Source: Thalassotalea_B piscium_A (GTDB taxonomy: Bacteria > Pseudomonadota > Gammaproteobacteria > Enterobacterales > Alteromonadaceae). From it: DNA of 64,000 bases. Under the pieces are notes generated by a model. That model did not search any database, was not told the DNA's origin, and was given only the letters and a program-made list of their open reading frames with translations. Position 1 is the first letter of the stretch. Each line of letters opens with the position of its first letter. Made by a program: the position numbers and the translations under genes. Positions 1 through 7,638 of the stretch are shown piece by piece. The stretch covers positions 62,001 through 126,000 of the forward strand of contig CP186339.1 of NCBI GenBank assembly GCA_049347715.1. Reading direction: 5' to 3'.

Positions 1-2
1 AT

Positions 3-932
3 AAATTGTATCCATTAGCTGTTAATTTATGCTCAAAGGCTAATCAAAAACTCGCACGACAATCTACTTTCTTTAGACAGGGCATCAAGGCCTCATTTGG
101 GCATGACTCAAATATTAATGCAGGGACTCAAGAAGAGCGGATATTTTTACCCATTCTTGATGACTTCATCAACTTAGATGAAGCAAGTACTGAAAAAAGT
201 GATGAGTTTGCGCAATTAAACTATCAATTTAATATGAGTACAGCACTTACCCAAACTTCTAAACTAAGTGTAACTACACAATTGAATGCACTCAGTTTTA
301 TGAATGAAACTGATTATAATCGTTTAGTTGCTCAATTAGGGGTTGATTACAGTGTTAAAGCAGCGTCTTTTGATGTGAATGTTGGTGGGCGAATTACACC
401 ACTTTGGTTTGATGGCCACTACTACCGTATGCAGTCGGCATTAGTTACAGGTATTAAAACTAAGCTAAGTGATAACTGGACTCTATCGGGTTCACTTATG
501 GCAGGAAAAACTAATAACAATCAAAATAAGCGCTTAGATACTAACGATTACTCAATTGGTCTTGGTAGTAGTTATTATCAAGGTAATTGGCGCCACTCAG
601 TGAATATCGAACACCTTGACGAAGATGGTGAGCTTGACAGTAATAGTAGAACCATAGATTCCATTTCAGTAAATAGCTTATGGTTGCTCAATCAGCAATG
701 GCTTACTTCCGCGAGCCTCAGTTTTCAAGATCATGACTATAAAGGAAATCATCCCTTTTATTTGCAAAAACGACAAGATAATATTTCGATTTTTTCTACC
801 TTTGTACAATACACTTTCTCTCAATTACTTACATATCGTTTAAATATAAATATGCAAGATAAAGACAGTAATTTAGATTTATTTTCTTATGATAGAGCTG
901 AAATTAGCTTGTCTGCACAGATGAGTTTTTAA
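3..932 (+). CDS. Outer-membrane beta-barrel protein, 5' end outside the window (Slam/DUF560-like barrel)
   Basis: The frame is already open at the left edge, so this is the C-terminal part of a longer gene; the TTG at position 6 is not a convincing start. The visible 309 codons have no membrane helix. They show alternating polar and hydrophobic strands, many Tyr/Trp/Asn residues and a terminal Phe (ending QMSF), as expected of an outer-membrane barrel recognised by BAM. The closing segment, with SNLDLFSYDRAE followed by the last strand, resembles the C-terminal barrel of surface lipoprotein assembly modifier (Slam) proteins, which usually carry TPRs upstream. The stop lies 11 bases before the FecR gene, so the two are probably co-transcribed. 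The barrel call is fairly safe. The Slam assignment rests on memory of the family and is uncertain; another TPR-barrel export porin is possible. Confidence 0.6.
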   Translation, partial: KLYPLAVNLCSKANQKLARQSTFFRQGIKASFGHDSNINAGTQEERIFLPILDDFINLDEASTEKSDEFAQLNYQFNMSTALTQTSKLSVTTQLNALSFMNETDYNRLVAQLGVDYSVKAASFDVNVGGRITPLWFDGHYYRMQSALVTGIKTKLSDNWTLSGSLMAGKTNNNQNKRLDTNDYSIGLGSSYYQGNWRHSVNIEHLDEDGELDSNSRTIDSISVNSLWLLNQQWLTSASLSFQDHDYKGNHPFYLQKRQDNISIFSTFVQYTFSQLLTYRLNINMQDKDSNLDLFSYDRAEISLSAQMSF

Positions 933-943
933 GGGGACTTTTG

Positions 944-2083
944 ATGTTAACAACTAAAATAAATATCGATTCGACAATGGGAATACGACCGTGTTTTTTG
1001 ATATTGGCAACGGTAACGCTAGTGTTATTGAGTTTGTCTACAAAGGCGAGTGTGGCGGGCAAAACTATTCTAGCTAAGGGTGATGTTATCGCGTTGGATC
1101 AAAAAAGTGGTGAAACTCGATCCCTTAAACGACGTTCCGTTATCTATAATGTGGATGAAATCACGACGGGAAAACTCAGTAGAGCTCAATTTAATATGGC
1201 TGATGCGGGATTAATCACGTTAAAAGAAAACTCTAAACTTCTGATTAATGATTATCAATATAATAAAGAAACAAAAAAAGGCTCAGCGACTTTAGAATTA
1301 GTTAGTGGCGGATTACGCTCAATTAGCGGTTTAATCAAGAAAACGGGTGGAGACTATCAAGTAAAAACGCCGGTTGGCAGTATTGGTATTAGAGGGACGC
1401 ATTTTGCCGTTCAAGTTGTCGGGGATAATGTTGTCTTTGGTGTCTACAGTGGCAATATTGATGTGACTTTGCAAAATAACCAAGTGTTATCTCTAGGGGT
1501 AACCGAAGATTTTTCTTTTGCTTCTGTTGATGCCGCAGGGAAAATTACTCAAATGACCCAAGCTCCTCAGATTTTTTCAAAAGGTTTTGTTGATATCACG
1601 AAGGAGAGCACTGCATTAACAAACTCGGAAGCCTCAGTAGAGGGTTTAGTCGTTGATGCAAGTTTATATAATGAATCGGATTTACAAGGCATAAGTGATG
1701 ACTCTATTGCTGAACTGATCAGCCAACGAACGGGGACATTAAACTATAACCAAGTAACACAAAGTTCAATTACTTCTAGTGTTGGTGAAACCAATGGTTT
1801 TTCAATGAATATGGTGGTTGATTTTGATCAAGGCTCCGTACCGGGAGGGACATTGACTTTTTCAGATGAACAAGGGCAGTGGTTTGCTGCATATTCTGGA
1901 CTGATTAATATAGATAAACTTGAGTTAGGGGTTAATTTTGCTTCACATGGAAATAATAAAGCCGAAGGTAATATCTCAGCCGCTTTTGCTAATGGGCTTG
2001 ATGAAATCTTAGGTAATTTTAACTTATCAGAAATTAATGATCCCACGGTTAATGCCGGTGGTACCTATAAGATTAAGCCTTAA
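944..2083 (+). CDS. FecR-domain periplasmic protein
   Basis: The ATG at 944 is preferred over the TTG at 941 because the AAGGGGA ribosome site at 931-937 is well spaced for it. The product has 379 residues. An N-terminal hydrophobic segment (about residues 15-35) is a signal peptide or anchor. A FecR fold follows (about 55-165), with the family's TPVGSIGIRGTHF signature and GVYSGNIDV. The C-terminal 200 residues are not recognised; they look secreted and beta-rich. In classical FecR proteins this domain lies in the periplasm of an anti-sigma factor, but there is no cytoplasmic anti-sigma domain here and no sigma-factor gene beside it. It therefore belongs to the stand-alone FecR type often found near CHASE2 cyclases and surface proteins. 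It sits between the barrel gene and the giant lipoprotein and probably helps to sense or assemble the surface protein. Confidence 0.75.
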   Translation: MLTTKINIDSTMGIRPCFLILATVTLVLLSLSTKASVAGKTILAKGDVIALDQKSGETRSLKRRSVIYNVDEITTGKLSRAQFNMADAGLITLKENSKLLINDYQYNKETKKGSATLELVSGGLRSISGLIKKTGGDYQVKTPVGSIGIRGTHFAVQVVGDNVVFGVYSGNIDVTLQNNQVLSLGVTEDFSFASVDAAGKITQMTQAPQIFSKGFVDITKESTALTNSEASVEGLVVDASLYNESDLQGISDDSIAELISQRTGTLNYNQVTQSSITSSVGETNGFSMNMVVDFDQGSVPGGTLTFSDEQGQWFAAYSGLINIDKLELGVNFASHGNNKAEGNISAAFANGLDEILGNFNLSEINDPTVNAGGTYKIKP

Positions 2084-2120
2084 GCTTGATTATTAGACCC
2101 AGTAAAAAGAGATATTGTTT

Positions 2121-5100
2121 ATGCGTAAATTAAGTATTATTACACTCACACTGTTAACTAGTTTACTGGGATGTGGCGAGTCATCTGATTCTCAGGTTGT
2201 TGAACAAAATCCTATTATTGAAGATCCTGTTGTCATACCTCCTTCTTCAATTAACGCTGTTTCACTCTTAAGTGACGCAGGGAAAACTGAGAAAAATAAA
2301 ATAAAAGTTGCAGGTAAAACGGTAACATCAAGAGCCATTGTCAATGATAGCTTTTCAAATGCAACCGGTGCAATTGTAAGTGCTATAGGCTCTGCAAGTA
2401 TCTCAGGTAATTTAACCTTAGGCGTAAAGGCTACAGATCCCGAAGGTATAAAATCGATAGCGTTATATCTCACTAATACCAATCGAATTTTTAATCTTTG
2501 CTCTGGCAATTGTGCAGAAGACTCTCTTATTACTATAACTGGGTTCAATCCTCAACTGGCAGGAGAACAAGCCGGTAATTTGCGAATTGAATTGCTTGTT
2601 AGCGATATGCTTGATAACCAAACAATCGCTGACGCAATTAATATTAATTGGCAACCGCTAGAAATTTCTTCCGTTAGTATAAGCCGAGAGAATGGCACTA
2701 TTTCGTTAAATTGGACGGGTGAGTCATCAATTCAACGTTTTAATATCTATGCGTCAACTGATTCCACGCTTACGAAAAATAATGCTGTGTCTTTAGAAAA
2801 TGGTACACAACAACTTGCTTTCAAAGGTACAACGACTGAGCTAGTCGATATGGATGAGGATAAAGCTTATTATATTTTGATTACGGGTATCAATAATGAT
2901 GGTGAAAGTGGTATGTCATCACCACTTATGGTACCTAGTAACAATACTCCCGTTAATTTACCACCGACTGCATTTTCTGACCAATATCAACTATCTGAAG
3001 ATCAAAGTGTTACTGCAAATATATTAGACAATGATAGTGATCCCGAAGGCAGTGCAATAAAAATTCACTCAGTGATTACACAACCCAATAATGGCACCCT
3101 TGAACTTCAAGAATCGGGTGATTTTACCTATACACCCAGCGCAAATTTTTTTGGAGAAGATTCATTTAGCTATATTATTACTGATGAACTAGGGCAACAA
3201 GATGAAGCACTAGTGATATTAACAATAGAGGCAGTAAATGATATCCCACTTGCGGTGAATGATGTTTATTCGCTTTCTGAAAATAGAAATTTGATTGTTA
3301 ATACTCCAGGCATACTTGCTAATGATAGTGATATTGATGGTGATAATTTAGAGGTAGTTGCCACTTTAATTTCACAGCCAGAGTCTGGCAGTGTTGATGT
3401 GAATAACGATGGAAGTTTTGTCTATGTAGCTAACAGTAATTTTGATTTAAGTGATCATTTTGTTTATCAAGTTAATGATGGTCATGGCGGAACGCATTCA
3501 GCGATAGTGACTATTGAGGCCGGCGAAGAAATAGCACCACCGGAAGCTAAAAATGATTATTATCAAACAAATGAAGATATTACCCTGATTGTCGATAGTA
3601 TTGATAATGGCGTGTTAGCAAACGATAGTGATTCCAATGGTTATGAAATAACCTTAGATAACGTATTACTAACAGAACCCGCACATGGGCAATTGAGTTT
3701 ATCGTTAGATGGTACTTTTACTTATATTCCTGATAGTAACTATGTTGGTATTGATCAATTTCAATATCAGATAACCAACTCGGCGTTAAAAAGTGCGCAG
3801 GCAACGGTGACTATTACTATTTTAGACCAACCTGATGCACCGAATGCAGGCGATGATAATTATCAGCTAACTGAAGATGAGACTCTGTTTGTTGATAGCG
3901 CGAATGGTTTGTTGAAAAATGATATAGATCCTGATGGCAGCACGCTGATGGTCAGTACCAATGTTTTGGTAGCACCAAAGAAAGGTAGTGTTTATTTAGC
4001 TGCCGATGGCAGTTTCGAATATATACCGAATGCTAATTTTAATGGAATCGACCAATTTACTTATCAAATCAGTAATGTCTATAACTTAACGAGCCAGGGA
4101 CAAGTTACTCTAACGGTTATTGCGAGTGCTGACGCTCCTGTTGCTATGGATGACTTTGCTAATACAGATCAAGATACTGCAATAACTATAGATGTGTTGA
4201 CTAATGACATCAATATTGATGGTGGGAACTTAGTCATTAAAAGTGCTGTTGCGAATTCAGGTAGTGTTAGCATAGTTAGTAATACCTTAGTTTATCAGCC
4301 AGCGACAGGGTTTTCGGGTGTAGACGTTGTTGTTTATAGTATCGAGAATTCCAGTGGTTTGGCAGATACTGCGACCGTAACTATTGCTATAACTAATGTT
4401 GGTAATACTAATAATATTCCTAATCCAAATGAAGATTACTACAGTGTTAATGAAGATAATATATTGAATGCCAATTCTGTATTAATCAATGACAACGATG
4501 CAGATAATGACCCACTTACAGTTCAAACAGCGCCAATTACTAATGTCAGCCATGGTCAATTAGTCCTTTCAACAGATGGTACCTTTGTTTATACACCACA
4601 AACAAATTTTAATGGGACAGATCGCTTCGTTTATAGTGTGACTGATGGGCGAGGGGGCTTTGCTCAAGACACTGTGACTATTTATGTTAATCCAATCAAT
4701 GATTTGCCAATAGCCGAGGATGATTATGTCTCTGTTACTGAAAATTCAACTTTAAGTAATGTTAATGTATTGTTTAATGATTCAGACCCTGATAATGACT
4801 CGTTATCTATTTCGACAACGCCAGTATTAGATGTACAAAATGGAAACCTTACTTTAAACAGTGATGGCAGTTTTGTTTACAAACCCACTCCTTCATTTAA
4901 TGGCTCGGATAGTTTTATCTATCAAGTGAATGATGGGCAAGGGGGGAGTGCTCTGGGTACTGTGAATATTACGATAGACAAATTAGCATCACCTAAAAAA
5001 CCTAATGCGGTCAACGATAGTTACCAATTAATTGAAGATCAAACACTATCTGTTGATGTGATTAATGGGCTTTTGAAAAATGACACTGATCCTGATGGTG

Positions 5101-6743
5101 GAATTATAAGTGTTGATATAAATCTCATTAATGATCCTCAAAACGGTAGTGTTATTTTACAATCAAACGGTGCTTTTGAATATCATCCTAGTGCAAACTA
5201 TAACGGAACCGATCAATTTACCTATCAAGTAATTAATCAAAATGGATTGACTAGTCAAGCACACGTATCATTAACTATTACAAGTAGCCCTGATGCTCCA
5301 ATGGCTAATAATGATTTTGCTAACACTGAAAAAAATGTTTCAATAACCATAGACGTGGTAGCTAATGATATTAATATTGATGGTGATAATCTCACTATTC
5401 AAAGTGCTGTTGCCGATACTGGCTCTGTTGCTATAGTTAACAATAAATTATTTTATGAGCCCGAAAGCGATTTTTTCGGTGTTGCTAATATTACATATTA
5501 TATAGAGAATTTAGGTGGTTTGACTGATAGAGGGACACTGTTAGTAACAATCACTAATACAGGAACCCCTAATAACGTACCTAATCCAAATGAAGATTAC
5601 TATAGTGTTAATGAAGATAATATATTGAATGCCAATTCTGTATTAATCAATGACAATGATCCAGATAATGACCCACTTACAGTTCAAACAACGCCAATTA
5701 CTAATGTCAGCCATGGTAAATTAGTCCTTTCAACAGATGGTACCTTTGTTTATACACCGCTAACAAATTTTAACGGGACAGATAGCTTTGTTTATAGCGT
5801 CACTGATGGGCGAGGGGGCTTTGCTCAAGACTATGTGACTATTTATGTTAATCCAATCAATGATTTGCCAATAGCCGAGGATGATTATTTCTCCGTTAAT
5901 GAAGATTCATCTTTAAGTTATGTTAATGTATTGTCTAATGATTCAGACCCTGATAATGACTCATTATCTATTTCGACAACGCCAGTATTAGATGTACAAA
6001 ATGGAAACCTCACCTTAAATAGTGATGGCAGTTTTGTTTATAAACCCACACCTTCATTTAATGGCTCGGATAGTTTTATTTATCAAGTGAATGATGGACA
6101 CGGAGGAAGCGCGCAAGGTAAGGTTTCTATTACTGTTAATTCAACCAATCATGCACCTATTGCTGCTAATGACAGCTATATTTTAGATGAAAATGGCAAT
6201 TTACAAGGAAGCACGGTTTTAGTGAATGATACAGATCCAGATGATGATGTATTAACTGTCTCTAAAACACCTATTTCAAACGTTGTAAATGGCGTGCTTA
6301 ATTTAAAAAGTGATGGGTCTTTTACCTATACGCCTAAAGCAAACTATAACGGAACAGATTCATTTATTTACAAAGTATCTGATCCTAGCGGTGCGACTGC
6401 ACAAGCGACTGTTTCCATCACCATAAAAAATACATCTGTTGCCCCGAAAGCATTAAATGATAGTTTTATTGTCTTTTCTTTAGGGGGAACGGTAAAAGGC
6501 AATGTGCTTGAGAATGATTTTATCCCCTCGGAAGCAAAGGTTAAGGTCAATAAAACGCCCATTGTTGACGTAAAGTATGGAGTGTTAAAAAAGCTAGAAT
6601 CAAATGGTAAATTTGAATATACCCCAAGATTTGGCCTTTTAGGAACGGATAGTTTTACTTATGAAATATACGATGAAAATGATCCAACGCTTGGAACATC
6701 ACAAGCAACCGTGACTTTGATTTTAGTAGGGTTAGTGGGGTAG
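2121..6743 (+). CDS. Giant repeat lipoprotein with FN3-like and about 13 cadherin-like (VCBS/Ig-type) domains
   Basis: The start is the ATG at 2121; a TTG six bases upstream is in frame but less likely. The 1540-residue product begins with a lipoprotein signal peptide ending LLGC, with Cys18 as the lipidation site. After an unassigned N-terminal region and a fibronectin-III-like segment (about residues 185-275), about 13 repeats of 90-100 residues run to the C-terminus. Each has the pattern A-x-DDxY-x-x-x-ED, then LxNDxDxD, DGSFxYxPxxxFxGxDxFxY and VTI. This is typical of cadherin-like or Big_9 domains, which often bind Ca2+ through the Asp-rich loops. Residues about 574-960 and 961-1347 are a tandem copy of one four-domain block. 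No RTX repeats or type I secretion signal are visible, so export as a lipoprotein fits. It is probably a surface adhesin. The barrel and FecR genes are upstream and signalling genes follow. Confidence 0.8.
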   Translation: MRKLSIITLTLLTSLLGCGESSDSQVVEQNPIIEDPVVIPPSSINAVSLLSDAGKTEKNKIKVAGKTVTSRAIVNDSFSNATGAIVSAIGSASISGNLTLGVKATDPEGIKSIALYLTNTNRIFNLCSGNCAEDSLITITGFNPQLAGEQAGNLRIELLVSDMLDNQTIADAININWQPLEISSVSISRENGTISLNWTGESSIQRFNIYASTDSTLTKNNAVSLENGTQQLAFKGTTTELVDMDEDKAYYILITGINNDGESGMSSPLMVPSNNTPVNLPPTAFSDQYQLSEDQSVTANILDNDSDPEGSAIKIHSVITQPNNGTLELQESGDFTYTPSANFFGEDSFSYIITDELGQQDEALVILTIEAVNDIPLAVNDVYSLSENRNLIVNTPGILANDSDIDGDNLEVVATLISQPESGSVDVNNDGSFVYVANSNFDLSDHFVYQVNDGHGGTHSAIVTIEAGEEIAPPEAKNDYYQTNEDITLIVDSIDNGVLANDSDSNGYEITLDNVLLTEPAHGQLSLSLDGTFTYIPDSNYVGIDQFQYQITNSALKSAQATVTITILDQPDAPNAGDDNYQLTEDETLFVDSANGLLKNDIDPDGSTLMVSTNVLVAPKKGSVYLAADGSFEYIPNANFNGIDQFTYQISNVYNLTSQGQVTLTVIASADAPVAMDDFANTDQDTAITIDVLTNDINIDGGNLVIKSAVANSGSVSIVSNTLVYQPATGFSGVDVVVYSIENSSGLADTATVTIAITNVGNTNNIPNPNEDYYSVNEDNILNANSVLINDNDADNDPLTVQTAPITNVSHGQLVLSTDGTFVYTPQTNFNGTDRFVYSVTDGRGGFAQDTVTIYVNPINDLPIAEDDYVSVTENSTLSNVNVLFNDSDPDNDSLSISTTPVLDVQNGNLTLNSDGSFVYKPTPSFNGSDSFIYQVNDGQGGSALGTVNITIDKLASPKKPNAVNDSYQLIEDQTLSVDVINGLLKNDTDPDGGIISVDINLINDPQNGSVILQSNGAFEYHPSANYNGTDQFTYQVINQNGLTSQAHVSLTITSSPDAPMANNDFANTEKNVSITIDVVANDINIDGDNLTIQSAVADTGSVAIVNNKLFYEPESDFFGVANITYYIENLGGLTDRGTLLVTITNTGTPNNVPNPNEDYYSVNEDNILNANSVLINDNDPDNDPLTVQTTPITNVSHGKLVLSTDGTFVYTPLTNFNGTDSFVYSVTDGRGGFAQDYVTIYVNPINDLPIAEDDYFSVNEDSSLSYVNVLSNDSDPDNDSLSISTTPVLDVQNGNLTLNSDGSFVYKPTPSFNGSDSFIYQVNDGHGGSAQGKVSITVNSTNHAPIAANDSYILDENGNLQGSTVLVNDTDPDDDVLTVSKTPISNVVNGVLNLKSDGSFTYTPKANYNGTDSFIYKVSDPSGATAQATVSITIKNTSVAPKALNDSFIVFSLGGTVKGNVLENDFIPSEAKVKVNKTPIVDVKYGVLKKLESNGKFEYTPRFGLLGTDSFTYEIYDENDPTLGTSQATVTLILVGLVG
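3841..5001 (+). repeat. First copy of a 1161-bp (387-codon) tandem coding duplication
   Basis: Matching positions at 3855/5016, 4421/5582 and 4911/6072 all give an offset of exactly 1161 bases, which is in frame. The unit covers four cadherin-like domains. Its first half matches the second copy only at protein level, while bases 4421-4940 match closely at DNA level. Confidence 0.85.
5002..6162 (+). repeat. Second copy of the 1161-bp tandem coding duplication
   Basis: This directly follows the first copy. Bases 5582-6101 differ from 4421-4940 at only about 30 of 520 positions, counted by eye, and many of the changes are silent. The first two domains of the unit have diverged much further. Confidence 0.85.
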
Positions 6744-6795
6744 TAATGGATCTTAAGTTAGTCAATCAGGCTATTTATTTAGTGATGGATAATGC

Positions 6796-7638
6796 ATGAA
6801 AGTAAGCTTTTATGGTGTACGTGGCTCAATGCCGGTGTCTGGGGCCGATAAACTTATTTTTGGCGGTCATACTTCATGTGTGTATGTAACATTAGCGAAT
6901 GGCGATGCTATTATCTTAGATGCAGGAACTGGCATTGTTGCTTTAGGTGATTCATTAATAAACAAAGATGGCCCTATTCATATTTTGCTGACCCATAATC
7001 ATTGGGATCATATTCAAGGTTTTCCCTTTTTTAAACCTATTTATCAAGAAAAACGCGAAATTGAAATAGTTGTGGGTGATGTCGATTATGATGATAAATC
7101 TGCTATTCTTAAGCAAATGTCGGGTGCTACTCACCCAGTAAAATATCAAGAATTACCGGCGAAAATCACACTTAATACCAGGTTATCAAAACAGAAATCG
7201 TTTTCTGTGTCTTCTTTTGAAATTACTACTCAGCCTTTATGCCACCCCGATGGCGGCACTGCCTACTGCTTACATAGCCATGGTCATAAGGTCGCTTATG
7301 TTACTGATAATGAGTTAGTTCCACCTTTACCTCTAACGACTAGTTGGCAAGAGTGGATTAATTTCATTAACGGAGCGGATATGCTTATTCATGATGCTCA
7401 ATACATAGAACAAGATATGCCTTGTAAACAAGGTTGGGGACATAGTACCGTTGATCAAGTAGTAGAATTGGCTATTCAAGCACAAGTTAAACAATTGTAT
7501 TTAATCAGCCATGATCCCGAAAGAACAGATCAAGAACTACTAGCAATCGAAGTTATGATGCAAAATAAATATAAAGACAAACTCGTTATTGCCTTTGCTC
7601 GGGAAGGTGTACAAGTTGATTTAGCTGATGATATATAA
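6796..7638 (+). CDS. Metallo-beta-lactamase-fold hydrolase, possible cyclic-nucleotide phosphodiesterase
   Basis: The 280-residue protein opens with the VRGSMP element found in the branch of MBL hydrolases that includes class II-type phosphodiesterases and PhnP-like enzymes. The metal-binding motif THNHWDH gives His67, His69, Asp71 and His72. Further likely ligands are His150, Asp171 or Asp200, and His239 in a late LISHDP motif, so the dinuclear site looks complete. There is no signal peptide, so it should be cytoplasmic. Its stop overlaps the start of the cyclase gene by one base (TAATG), which implies translational coupling. A cAMP or cGMP phosphodiesterase acting against the neighbouring cyclase is the attractive reading, but it is inferred from context; the substrate cannot be read from sequence. 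Confidence 0.75.
   Translation: MKVSFYGVRGSMPVSGADKLIFGGHTSCVYVTLANGDAIILDAGTGIVALGDSLINKDGPIHILLTHNHWDHIQGFPFFKPIYQEKREIEIVVGDVDYDDKSAILKQMSGATHPVKYQELPAKITLNTRLSKQKSFSVSSFEITTQPLCHPDGGTAYCLHSHGHKVAYVTDNELVPPLPLTTSWQEWINFINGADMLIHDAQYIEQDMPCKQGWGHSTVDQVVELAIQAQVKQLYLISHDPERTDQELLAIEVMMQNKYKDKLVIAFAREGVQVDLADDI

Noticed and set aside
2192..2548. A 118-codon minus-strand frame inside the giant lipoprotein gene
   Set aside because: The plus-strand frame has a lipobox and domain structure, while the reverse frame shows no recognisable feature.
4421..6101. Repeats in the giant lipoprotein as a mobile element or CRISPR-like array
   Set aside because: The repeat length is exactly 387 codons, stays in frame and coincides with protein domains, so it is a coding duplication.
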